DNA of 39,333 nt from a virus: positions 1 through 39,333 of the IMG/VR virus record IMGVR_UViG_3300001097_000018; one strand, given 5' to 3'. Every line of letters starts with the position of its first letter. Position 1 is the first letter of the stretch. Shown here piece after piece: positions 32,039-39,123 of this stretch. The notes under the pieces were generated by a model that was given only the letters and a program-made list of their open reading frames with translations, was not told the origin of the DNA and made no database searches. Position numbers and translations under genes: made by a program.

Positions 32039-33601
32039 TTATTCTTGGGGGCTGTCAATAACTTCAAGTAAATTTTTATATAGATCAATCATTCGTGAAT
32101 GAATATCAATTTTCGCTTCTAGCATAGCGTACATACGCTTCTCGACAGGGGAGCCTCGCAAGTGAACTACAGTACATGGGTTACGTTGACCCGCACGGTG
32201 GGTTCGTGCGTTCGCTTGCAAATAAGTCTCCACGCTCATGACAGGAGACCAATAGACCACCACATTTGCGGCCGTCAAGGTTACACCATGTGAAGCAGCT
32301 TGTGGCTGGATTACTAAAACTTTTGGATCTGGTTCAGTCTGGAACCGTGCAAATATCTCTGTACGTTTATTTACAGATACATCCCCACTGATCACCTCAC
32401 AACTATATCCAGACTTTTTTAACTCTTCACTAATTATCTGAATACTATGTTTGTACGGAGCAAAAATAATAACCTTGTGGCTTGCCTCGTCAATAACTTC
32501 TTTTAGTGCTGCCATCCTGTTAGATGAATCAAACGCAACAACTTCCCCACTATCTGAGTAGACTGCACCACAAGAAAGTTGCAGGAGTTTATTTAGGTTG
32601 GCCGCTGCATTGACGGTCGTAATTTCTTCTCCTGCTGCAACAGTCACCATGTGCTTGCGTAACGCTTCGTAGTACTTCATCTGTTGTGAGGTTAGCGGTA
32701 TGTCTCGCGTTACGTAAGTTACGTCTGGTAGGTCAAGGCATTCCTCCTTAGTAAATCTAATTGCCGGTTGCAGTGCAGTATGCACAATGGTCTCTGACTG
32801 TGGGCGCGGGACGTATTTAAACTGGGTGATCTTCTGCATCACCATATCTCTGAACGAACCAAAGAATTTAGGCACACCTGATGGGTTAACGATACGCGCC
32901 AATCCATACGCATCAGTCGGAGACTGTGACGCGGGTGTACCTGTCATCATCCATACCCAAGTGCTTGGCTGTATCACAGAGTTCAATACCTTCCATCGTT
33001 TTGTAGAAACAGTTTTATACGCGTTGGCTTCGTCAACTACGATAAGGTCGAACTGCGCATCACGCACTGCCTGCTGAATAATGTCTAGCCCATCGAAGTT
33101 ACAGATAACAAACTCGGCACTGCTGTTGACTGCTTTTACCCGCTTGTCTCTGGAGTGACTATGGGCAAGGGCTACCGTTCGATGCATAGCAAACCGAAAC
33201 AAATCATCCTGCCACGCGGACTGCATGATCGACAGGGGGCATAACACCAGCACACGTTCTATTACCCCGATATTCATCAGATAGTCCGCCGCCCAAATCA
33301 CACTGCCGGTCTTGCCTGTACCTTGCTCGTTAAAACAAAATGCTCTGCGGTGCAGGGTTAGAAACGAAGCGGTCTCCCGTTGATGGTCAAACGGACGATG
33401 CAACCCCGGCCAGTTGTATTGCGCCACGATAGGCGAAGGAACATTCTTGATGCGTAGGTTCTTCAGCACCTGTGCTTCTTCCAGCCCCCACTTCACCAGC
33501 ACTTCACCACTATCCAGCACTTTACTTTTAGGGATTACTTCAGTGATACGTTCAGGATGGCGTACCTTTAAAAGTAACGCCCTGTTGTCAATGATCTGCA
33601 T
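32039..33601 (-). CDS. SNF2-family DNA helicase
   Basis: The 520-residue SF2 ATPase has all core motifs. These are Q-like DHQRETASFL, Walker A NEQGTGKTGS (residues 91-100), Walker B VVDEANAYK (Asp190, Glu191), motif III MTGTPASQ (219 onward), and the C-lobe VLVIQPQAASHGVTLTAAN, then motif VI QANARTHRAGQ near 470-480. The RTHRAGQ box is typical of SNF2/RapA-like enzymes in phages. Such proteins remodel or unwind DNA at replication or repair. The residue after DEA is Asn instead of His. Its ATG overlaps the upstream stop (TAATG). Confidence 0.9.
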   Translation of the reverse strand: MQIIDNRALLLKVRHPERITEVIPKSKVLDSGEVLVKWGLEEAQVLKNLRIKNVPSPIVAQYNWPGLHRPFDHQRETASFLTLHRRAFCFNEQGTGKTGSVIWAADYLMNIGVIERVLVLCPLSIMQSAWQDDLFRFAMHRTVALAHSHSRDKRVKAVNSSAEFVICNFDGLDIIQQAVRDAQFDLIVVDEANAYKTVSTKRWKVLNSVIQPSTWVWMMTGTPASQSPTDAYGLARIVNPSGVPKFFGSFRDMVMQKITQFKYVPRPQSETIVHTALQPAIRFTKEECLDLPDVTYVTRDIPLTSQQMKYYEALRKHMVTVAAGEEITTVNAAANLNKLLQLSCGAVYSDSGEVVAFDSSNRMAALKEVIDEASHKVIIFAPYKHSIQIISEELKKSGYSCEVISGDVSVNKRTEIFARFQTEPDPKVLVIQPQAASHGVTLTAANVVVYWSPVMSVETYLQANARTHRAGQRNPCTVVHLRGSPVEKRMYAMLEAKIDIHSRMIDLYKNLLEVIDSPQE

Positions 33602-33903
33602 TATCTGTAGTACCTTTTCGCTAAAGACTTAATTGCGTAGTCGCGCCGGGATACCCAATTAGTAGCTAAAATAATATTCCCCTCTTTACCAATTATCCTA
33701 GCTTCGTAGTGGGGGCGAATATCCCTTGTATCTGAACTTATTGTCCGTAAGTACTCCCGCGTTACTTCTAAAACACTACCTTCTAATGCTAATAACGCTC
33801 TGAATTCCTTCTCAACCATAGCTTTCTCCAAAGGGGTACAGGCTAAAGTGACATTTGCACAATAGCCTGCGGTTACTTCTAATTTTTTACTGCGGTACTG
33901 CAA
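33601..33903 (-). CDS. Small protein of unknown function
   Basis: The 100-residue product begins QYRSKKLEVTAGYCANVTLA and includes TPLEKAMVEKEFRALLALEGSVLEVTREYLR, probably helical. A short C-terminal part follows (HYEARIIGKEGNIILATNWV). No known motif is visible. It overlaps the SNF2 helicase start by TAATG, so expression is coupled to the replication module. Confidence 0.6.
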   Translation of the reverse strand: MQYRSKKLEVTAGYCANVTLACTPLEKAMVEKEFRALLALEGSVLEVTREYLRTISSDTRDIRPHYEARIIGKEGNIILATNWVSRRDYAIKSLAKRYYR

Positions 33904-33911
33904 CTACATGA

Positions 33912-34226
33912 TTACTTCTTTTTACGTTCTTTAGTACTTGTCTCTGATACTAATGCACCTGATGAACTACGCTTGAAAGATCGGTTCTTCGCAGCGGTTT
34001 CAATGCGGGTGCCATCTTTGTTAGCACCACCTTTAGATAGTGCCTTCACGTGGGCAATGTCCTTACCCTCTCGTGTATCCGCTTTACCATTCCCGTTTGC
34101 ATCCTTACCTGTCTTGTCTACTGCGCGTCTGGCACGTTGCCGCTCCATCCTGTCTGAGTGTTCCCCGCGCTTCTTTTCCATCTCATATTCGTGCCCATAG
34201 GGTCTTGGCGATTTCGTATATGGCAT
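33912..34226 (-). CDS. HNH-endonuclease-like protein with EF-hand-like loop
   Basis: The 104-residue basic protein has GKDIAHVKALSKGG...AAKNRSFKR (about residues 54-86). This matches the phage HNH pattern 'KDVDHxxpLSkGGxNxxxNLRvxsxxxNRSf', though one Asp of DxDH is Ala here (DIAH). Just before it, residues 42-53 (DANGNGKADTRE) match a calcium-binding EF-hand loop at positions 1, 3, 5, 6, 9 and 12. It could be a nuclease or a DNA-binding relic. Context is DNA replication/recombination. Confidence 0.6.
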   Translation of the reverse strand: MPYTKSPRPYGHEYEMEKKRGEHSDRMERQRARRAVDKTGKDANGNGKADTREGKDIAHVKALSKGGANKDGTRIETAAKNRSFKRSSSGALVSETSTKERKKK

Positions 34227-34228
34227 TT

Positions 34229-34897
34229 TTAATGCGCCCTTCCATTGTGCATACAGTCAGTAACAGGGCACCAAGCTTTGCAGGTGAAGTTGGGTTTTGG
34301 GTTCCACACTTCTGCCTTCATGCAAGCTTCTAGTGAGTGCGTCATGTTTAACCATTGCAACCACGCTTTGCCCTTGCCTTCATCGTTTTCGTAATCACGA
34401 GTAACGAAGTCTTTCACTACTAAGAACAACAAACCAGCTTTAATCTTTTTGACCTGCGGGAAGTGCTTGAAGATTGCTAACGACAACAACTCTAGCTGCT
34501 TAGTATCTGCGTACTTGCTGGACTTGCTAGTCTTATAATCAACTAAATAACACTTGTCCTTGTTGATAATAATCAGGTCAGCAATACCCCTCCACCATAC
34601 ATCCTCTGCTTTGAATTTACAAGCCTGTAAGTTCTTGGTCAACCCCATCTCGTACTCGCAGTACTTATCCCCTTTGATGTTTACCAAGGCATCTAGTTGC
34701 TCCTTGATGAACGCATACTTTGCAGGGATCGGTGTGCCATCTCTGACGTACTCTTCTGCAACCTTGTGTACCGCAGTGCCATATAGCAGATGTTCCTGTG
34801 GAGGTTCAACAATGTCCTTCACTACCCGCATTCGATAGTACTTTTTAGGGCATTGATCAAACAAACTAATACTACTGTATGACCATGTATATTTCAT
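34229..34897 (-). CDS. PD-(D/E)XK exonuclease, Cas4/RecB type with Fe-S cysteines
   Basis: The 222-residue nuclease has YSSISLFDQCPKKYYR (Cys16), LLYGTAVHKVAEE (His44), WWRGIADLII (Asp107), the catalytic VDYKTSK (Asp120, Lys122) and QLELLSL (Gln134). Three C-terminal cysteines (206, 210, 215) with Cys16 form the four-Cys cluster expected for Cas4/AddB-type Fe-S nucleases. It probably works as a recombination or replication exonuclease. GGAGGG lies upstream, and ATGA overlaps the frameshifted small gene. No CRISPR array or other Cas protein is near, so a CRISPR role is unlikely. Confidence 0.85.
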   Translation of the reverse strand: MKYTWSYSSISLFDQCPKKYYRMRVVKDIVEPPQEHLLYGTAVHKVAEEYVRDGTPIPAKYAFIKEQLDALVNIKGDKYCEYEMGLTKNLQACKFKAEDVWWRGIADLIIINKDKCYLVDYKTSKSSKYADTKQLELLSLAIFKHFPQVKKIKAGLLFLVVKDFVTRDYENDEGKGKAWLQWLNMTHSLEACMKAEVWNPKPNFTCKAWCPVTDCMHNGRAH

Positions 34898-35026
34898 GCA
34901 TTGACACCCTCCATAAGTTTAGTGGTTTTTACTACATACGCCTCGCGCTTAGAAGGTACACCATTACCCCTGACAAGCAGAGATTTTTCCTTTTTGGCGA
35001 ATCGTGTCTAGTAGGGTTTTATTCAT
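34894..35026 (-). pseudogene. Small gene interrupted by +1 shift at an A tract
   Basis: ATG 35026 overlaps the polymerase stop (TAATG) and reads MNKTLLDTIRQKGK, then soon stops at 34964. The +1 frame entered at the five-A tract (about 35 bases in) reads SLLVRGNGVPSKREAY, VVKTTKLMEGVNA, and ends in TGA 34894-34896. That TGA overlaps the next gene's ATG in the coupling form ATGA. The second part has no ATG, GTG or TTG start before its last residues. The two halves make a 43-residue protein if one A is removed. It could be a frameshift mutation, a programmed shift or a sequence error. The region is otherwise a 128-base gap. Confidence 0.6.
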
Positions 35027-36933
35027 TAGCATCCCCCGTAAGATTCAGCAACGCCTGATTCGCAGTTCAACGGTAACCCTGTTGCCCATGCCGGAGTCCA
35101 CCGCATACAGGCCTCAATAAATGCCCGTGCTTCACTAGCTTCAGCCTTCGGGGTAATGCATGCAACAGCGTCATGCACGGTAAGCACGGGCTTGTACCGT
35201 TTACCGATCTTTACTAACTGCTCTGCAATGATGCACCTTGCTAGGGCCTGACACAGGTTCTCGATGACCTTCCCACCGTAAATATTAGTAAACCCTATCC
35301 GCGTTTTGTACTCGTACTGGGGGCGACCCTGTGCATCTAACACCTTGCGTAGTTCCGCGTAGCGTAAAGGAAGCCCGTTAGGGAGGATAAACCCGTGCCC
35401 CTCTGAGTCAAACTGTATCACGCCTTCCCGCCCAACGGAAGCGGCACGCCCTAAAATCATAGCCTCAATCGAGTTGTTTGCAGTGCGCCATAATTCAGGA
35501 ATCTTCTCGTACGTCTGCCGGTACACGCTGATGACGCGCTTGCATTCGTCCAGTGGGAGATCCACGTTGAATGTCCTCAGTTGTGCCTGAAACTTCGCTG
35601 CACCCATCCCATATCCAGCACCAAGAATAGTTGTCTTACCAACGAAGCGTTCATCGTCTGTTACTTCTAAAACTTCCTTACCGTATATCTGGGCTGCCAT
35701 GATTTTGTATGGGTCAAACTTCATATCCTTTTTAGGGACACCCGCTGTAATCTCTGCATTGTTCTTCTCAAAGAACTCCACCAAGTCCGTTTGCTCCGCC
35801 AACCATGCCAGCGTGCGTGCTTCAATCTGTGACGAGTCAGAGTCAATCATCACAAACCCTTCTGGGGCACGGATAGCGTGCTTCAGCTTGCCTGCGTTCT
35901 GTCCACGGCTCGGGAGGTTCTGTAAATTAATCTTGTCATCCCCACCCCATCGCCCTGTGTGCGCTGCGTAATACTTAATCGGCACAGGCAGCTTACCCCG
36001 CTTGGCAATATCGATAAACCGTTGGGTGCGTGTTTCTTCCAGCGTAGTCTTGTTACCCAACCGTGCTGCTACCAACGTCTGCACACGTAGATCAGGGTGC
36101 TTAGCGAGTTCTTTAAACTCCTCATCGGTCTTAGCAAACGCCCATGCTTCTTTACCGGTCTTGGTGCTAATCTTTCTAGGCAACATCGCAGGGGATTTGA
36201 ACACAGGCTCGTCCTTATCTTTGTCTACTAACCCCAACAGCAATTCGGCAAACTTGTCGTTAGACATGAGCGAGTCTTTACCCGCAGCGGCGGCGGTTAG
36301 CAACTTTTCCTTGCAGTCTTTCACATCCTCAAGATGCTGCTCTAGTAAAAGTAAATCAAGCTCCAGTGACGGTTCAATAAACATACGTAGGGTAGCGTCA
36401 ATCACCTTCAGTTCAAGCATAGGGAATCCCTTTGCCATCATCACGCCAAAGATAAACCAGCACAACTCCACATCGTTACGGCAGTACTTCCCGTACTCCG
36501 CGAGTTGCACGGCCCCAAAATCCTCCCGCCGCAGTCCTAACGCGTTAACGACTTCCGTGCCTTTTTCACCCGCTTCGTAATGCTGTGCCAGCTTCGCGAG
36601 GCTACCCCCCACGCTAATACCGTGAATCGCACGCGCCATAGAAAGAGTGTCCAGCCAACCTTTCGGCTTAATCCCAAAAAGCCATGAGAGTATTGCCCCA
36701 TCAAAGGTGGTGTTATGGGCGAGGACGAACGACCCCTGCCAGTCGTAATGGGTAAGTACTTCCGCAATTTCTTCATGTGTGCCTGTGTGCCAAGTTGTTT
36801 CTTCGTCATTTACTTTTATCCCCACCCCGATAACTTGAAAGTTCATATGACGCACGTATTCCTCAGTGGTCATCTTAGAGAAGCCAAAATCCTTACTGTA
36901 GTAGCTCTCGAAGTCCACAGTGATTATGTTCAT
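35026..36933 (-). CDS. polA: Family A DNA polymerase with 3'-5' exonuclease domain
   Basis: The 635-residue replicative polymerase has the proofreading motifs Exo I VDFES (Asp7, Glu9), Exo II HNTTFDG (Asp78) and Exo III YCRND (Tyr150, Asp154). Polymerase motifs are HTGRWGG...NLQNLPSRG; motif A DSSQIEAR (Asp366); motif B R429-x3-K433-x3-L437-x3-Y441-G (FVGKTTILGAGYG); and motif C TVHDAV (His587, Asp588). The residue equivalent to E. coli Pol I Phe762 is Leu437, and the usual motif C HDE is HDA. It replicates the genome with the nearby primase-helicase and SSB-like protein. Confidence 0.92.
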   Translation of the reverse strand: MNIITVDFESYYSKDFGFSKMTTEEYVRHMNFQVIGVGIKVNDEETTWHTGTHEEIAEVLTHYDWQGSFVLAHNTTFDGAILSWLFGIKPKGWLDTLSMARAIHGISVGGSLAKLAQHYEAGEKGTEVVNALGLRREDFGAVQLAEYGKYCRNDVELCWFIFGVMMAKGFPMLELKVIDATLRMFIEPSLELDLLLLEQHLEDVKDCKEKLLTAAAAGKDSLMSNDKFAELLLGLVDKDKDEPVFKSPAMLPRKISTKTGKEAWAFAKTDEEFKELAKHPDLRVQTLVAARLGNKTTLEETRTQRFIDIAKRGKLPVPIKYYAAHTGRWGGDDKINLQNLPSRGQNAGKLKHAIRAPEGFVMIDSDSSQIEARTLAWLAEQTDLVEFFEKNNAEITAGVPKKDMKFDPYKIMAAQIYGKEVLEVTDDERFVGKTTILGAGYGMGAAKFQAQLRTFNVDLPLDECKRVISVYRQTYEKIPELWRTANNSIEAMILGRAASVGREGVIQFDSEGHGFILPNGLPLRYAELRKVLDAQGRPQYEYKTRIGFTNIYGGKVIENLCQALARCIIAEQLVKIGKRYKPVLTVHDAVACITPKAEASEARAFIEACMRWTPAWATGLPLNCESGVAESYGGC

Positions 36934-37308
36934 CTATTCCCCCCCACCTTTTATCGCGCCTGAGTACGGGTGGTACGCAGGCTCCTTGAGGGCATTAAAA
37001 TCAAAACCTAGCTGATCCATTGGCTTTTCTTCTGGCGCTAAAAGGTTTGAGTAAATCGCAGCCTCTACCTGCTTGCGTACTAACGTAGTTAACTTTTGCT
37101 TGTACACTGCAACTTCTTCTGGTGTGTATACCTCTAACAAACTTTCATCCAAATCTTGTTGTAGGACGCCGAAAGATACAGTCCGCCATTTAGTATCGTC
37201 AAGCAGGCTACCAATATTGCGGTAGTTGCGGTGCGTTGTACCGCTAGCAAATTCTTCTGGGAACTCATCCATCCTATTAAGCAGCATCTGTATGGTTTCA
37301 GAAATCAT
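36934..37308 (-). CDS. Conserved small protein of replication module
   Basis: The 124-residue protein begins ISETIQMLLNRMDEFPEEFA and contains WRTVSFGVLQQDLDESLLEVY, then TPEEVAVYKQKLTTLVRKQVEAAIYSNLL. This mainly helical, acidic sequence resembles small proteins near phage polymerases ('LL.RM...PEEF'). The stop abuts the polymerase start, and its start overlaps the preceding stop (ATGA). The role is unknown, perhaps a polymerase or helicase accessory protein. Confidence 0.65.
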   Translation of the reverse strand: MISETIQMLLNRMDEFPEEFASGTTHRNYRNIGSLLDDTKWRTVSFGVLQQDLDESLLEVYTPEEVAVYKQKLTTLVRKQVEAAIYSNLLAPEEKPMDQLGFDFNALKEPAYHPYSGAIKGGGE

Positions 37309-37613
37309 TTTGCCTCCCGCAGCACCTTAATGTAGTTCTTCATCTGCATGCCCGGCACTATGTAAACCACACGTTTGTCTTCTTTGCTTGGTTGTTTTTT
37401 GATAAGCCGGTTTGAGACCAGTTCTTGCACCGCCTTGTGCGTTGTAGCTGTAGAGGTTCGTTTGTACATCTTAATTAACTCCATCACCTTAACTGACTCG
37501 CCCCGCTCCCAGCACCGTGCCACTAACCCCATCACATGTATCTTGTGTTCGTCCACCCCAAATCTAATACGTAACTTAGTAAGTAATGTGGAAGCTGCGG
37601 TAATCTCTTTCAT
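37305..37613 (-). CDS. Winged-helix (MarR-like) DNA-binding protein
   Basis: The 102-residue protein has IHVMGLVARCWERGESVKVMELIKMY, then SATTHKAVQELVSNRLIKKQ, PSKEDKRVVYIVPG. This is the helix-turn-helix plus beta wing (DKRVVYI) order of a MarR-type fold. The wing pattern K-x-D-K-R-x-V-Y-I is diagnostic for that family. It overlaps its neighbours by ATGA on both sides. It probably regulates early genes or the host; target unknown. Confidence 0.75.
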   Translation of the reverse strand: MKEITAASTLLTKLRIRFGVDEHKIHVMGLVARCWERGESVKVMELIKMYKRTSTATTHKAVQELVSNRLIKKQPSKEDKRVVYIVPGMQMKNYIKVLREAK

Positions 37614-37849
37614 TTCTCTCTCCTGATACTGTAGTAAAACGTGGGTCTACGTGCCCCATCGCCAAACAAATGATAACGGCGGAACACTTTCTTTTCTTTG
37701 CGTAGCTCTACCAGAAACCGCCGTATGCTTCGTACATGCATACCCAACTTATTAGCCATCTCTACTGCGGACAATGCATGCTCTTGTTTCAGCATCCCAA
37801 GTATCTCTACCTTGCGGCATACCTTGGTGTTAGTGTTTCCCTTTGGCAT
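37610..37849 (-). CDS. Small winged-helix regulator
   Basis: The 79-residue basic protein includes KVEILGMLKQEHALSAVEMANKLGMHVRSIRRFLVELRKEKKVFRRY, a clear winged-helix DNA-binding domain (LSAVEMANKLGMHVRSIRRFLVELR is the helix-turn-helix). It lies between a VRR-NUC nuclease and a MarR-like gene, overlapping both, so these small DNA-binding proteins are co-expressed. Confidence 0.75.
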   Translation of the reverse strand: MPKGNTNTKVCRKVEILGMLKQEHALSAVEMANKLGMHVRSIRRFLVELRKEKKVFRRYHLFGDGARRPTFYYSIRREK

Positions 37850-38144
37850 CTCGATCTATCCTTACCAATAGCGCAGCTACAGCGGGTATATTTTCTTCAT
37901 TCACTACTTCTGTATACCCACCTGCCGTAGCAATCGCGGAAAGACTCTTCAACTGTAGTGCCGTAGGTCTATTACTTCCTGCCTTGCACTCGATGGCAAA
38001 CATCTTTCCGTGATAGCAACCAACAATATCAGGAACCCCAGATGTTCCGTACCCATGCGTAGCAGGCATAAAATGATACGCCCCACCATCGTTCAGGATC
38101 TTCCTAACCTTATCTTTAACTTTCTTTTCAGGTGTTACGGACAT
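37830..38144 (-). CDS. VRR-NUC nuclease
   Basis: The 104-residue protein fits the stand-alone VRR-NUC family. An N-terminal helix (TPEKKVKDKVRKILND) precedes the core YGTSGVPDIVGCYHGKMFAIECKAG with Asp39 (GVPD), Glu52 and Lys54 (IECK), then RPTALQLKSLSAIATAGG. These proteins cut branched DNA such as Holliday junctions and are common in phage replication modules. It overlaps the preceding HTH gene by 17 bases and the next by 20. Confidence 0.9.
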   Translation of the reverse strand: MSVTPEKKVKDKVRKILNDGGAYHFMPATHGYGTSGVPDIVGCYHGKMFAIECKAGSNRPTALQLKSLSAIATAGGYTEVVNEENIPAVAALLVRIDRDAKGKH

Positions 38145-38403
38145 TTATCTTTGCTCCTTTAGCTGACGCATCTAAGCCGTTTTGTTTTTTGACTAGATTG
38201 CGAATCTCCTCAAGGCTCAAATCCGTTTTGTCGTATACGTTCAGAACGAAATCCCCAGAGACTTTATTCATGCCATATCTGATCTTACTCAGGGTAGATT
38301 CAGTAACCTCTAGGTGTCTTGCCAATGCACGATTGTTCTTGAGTTGGTACGTAGTGATTAAAAAATCAAGCAGTGTATGTTCCGGAATCGGTATGTTACG
38401 CAT
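38128..38403 (-). CDS. HTH DNA-binding protein (Cro/CI-like)
   Basis: The 91-residue protein shows a helix-turn-helix region NNRALARHLEVTESTLSKIRYGMNKVSGDFVLNVYD (about residues 23-58). It is similar in layout to small XRE-type phage regulators. Its C-terminus is basic (QNGLDASAKGAKINVRNT). Near the operon's early end it may control early transcription. It overlaps the nuclease gene downstream. Confidence 0.75.
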   Translation of the reverse strand: MRNIPIPEHTLLDFLITTYQLKNNRALARHLEVTESTLSKIRYGMNKVSGDFVLNVYDKTDLSLEEIRNLVKKQNGLDASAKGAKINVRNT

Positions 38404-38406
38404 TTT

Positions 38407-38724
38407 TTACTCCTGTAGGTTTATGTCACTAATATCTTCTGCTAACTGCGCATCCATCCACATCAAAAACATCAGGCAGCATATGGCGTGGGCTAGGTGT
38501 GGCTTCATTGTTTCTAGGTCTTTCTGCTCCCCATTCCACCATGCGTCTATGTGGCGCATCGATGCGTCATAGTACCGAGAGTACGCTTTGGGAACCTTCT
38601 TCCAATTGTCATCGCCGTACTTCTTAGCACCGAACTCCAACACCTCGACCACATCCTGTACTGCACCTTCAGGGATTAAACTCCAACGTGGCTTGTTCAT
38701 ATCAAACTTTATACCCCCCATCAC
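38407..38724 (-). CDS. dATP/dGTP diphosphohydrolase-like (MazG-type, DUF5664) protein
   Basis: The 105-residue protein contains KFDMNKPRWSLIPEGAVQDV, EVLEFGAKKYGDDNWKKV, RYYDASMRHIDAWWNGEQ, then DLETMKPHLAHAICCLMFL. This is the pattern I know as the DUF5664/dATP-dGTP diphosphohydrolase N-terminal domain. The Glu/His/Asp-rich helical surface matches an all-alpha NTP pyrophosphatase. In some phages such MazZ-type proteins supply dGMP for 2-aminoadenine (Z) synthesis, but no purZ partner is visible here. TGATG couples it to the upstream gene. Confidence 0.75.
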   Translation of the reverse strand: MMGGIKFDMNKPRWSLIPEGAVQDVVEVLEFGAKKYGDDNWKKVPKAYSRYYDASMRHIDAWWNGEQKDLETMKPHLAHAICCLMFLMWMDAQLAEDISDINLQE

Positions 38725-38930
38725 CCCTCCGATTTTTTCTTTATTAGATCAATCAACTCACTGTATGAATTGCGGCTATGCGCATGTGTTTTAGCGTGTA
38801 CCATCTCATGAGCGGTTTCATATACAAGCATCAAACGTCTAAGATGTTGTGCGGCTTTGTTATCCTCCGGCCCACGTGCGTTATCTTCTAGGTAGATTGC
38901 GAGTTGGTTTACGTTCTCAGTTAGCTGCAT
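38721..38930 (-). CDS. Small helical protein of unknown function
   Basis: ATG 38930 is chosen because it follows the previous stop closely and has AAGGG seven bases upstream. A longer open frame starting at 39077 conflicts with the 60-residue gene. The 69-residue product reads QLTENVNQLAIYLEDNARG, then AAQHLRRLMLVYETAHEMVHAKTHAHSRN, helical and His-rich. No family is recognised. It overlaps the next start by TGATG. Confidence 0.6.
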   Translation of the reverse strand: MQLTENVNQLAIYLEDNARGPEDNKAAQHLRRLMLVYETAHEMVHAKTHAHSRNSYSELIDLIKKKSEG

Positions 38931-38940
38931 TACTTTGCCC

Positions 38941-39123
38941 TTACATCCGTAATAAAAATCCAAAAACACGGGAAAGAATAGATAGTTTTTGTTCTGCAAT
39001 ACCCAACAAAATATTCTGCGCAAACTGTTCCTCTTTACTAATGTGCGACGGATACTTTTTTGGTATGTAGTGCACACTTAATTTGAGCGGGGCTTCCCGA
39101 ATATATTGTCCATCTCGTAGCAT
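38941..39123 (-). CDS. Small protein with strong Shine-Dalgarno
   Basis: ATG 39123 is preceded by AAAGGAGG at an ideal distance and overlaps the preceding stop (TAATG), which decides for this frame. The 60-residue product reads LRDGQYIREAPLKLSVHYIPKK, then EEQFAQNILLGIAEQKLS and a short hydrophobic C-terminus (ILSRVFGFLLRM). No family is recognised. Confidence 0.6.
   Translation of the reverse strand: MLRDGQYIREAPLKLSVHYIPKKYPSHISKEEQFAQNILLGIAEQKLSILSRVFGFLLRM

Noticed and set aside
34229-34897. Cas4 of a phage CRISPR system
   Set aside because: No other cas gene or array is present; Fe-S PD-(D/E)XK nucleases of this type are common in phage replication modules.
38931-39077. Longer N-terminal extension of the small gene ending at 38721
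   Set aside because: It conflicts with the 60-residue gene at 38941-39123, which has an AAAGGAGG site and stop/start coupling; the shorter start at 38930 has its own AAGGG site.
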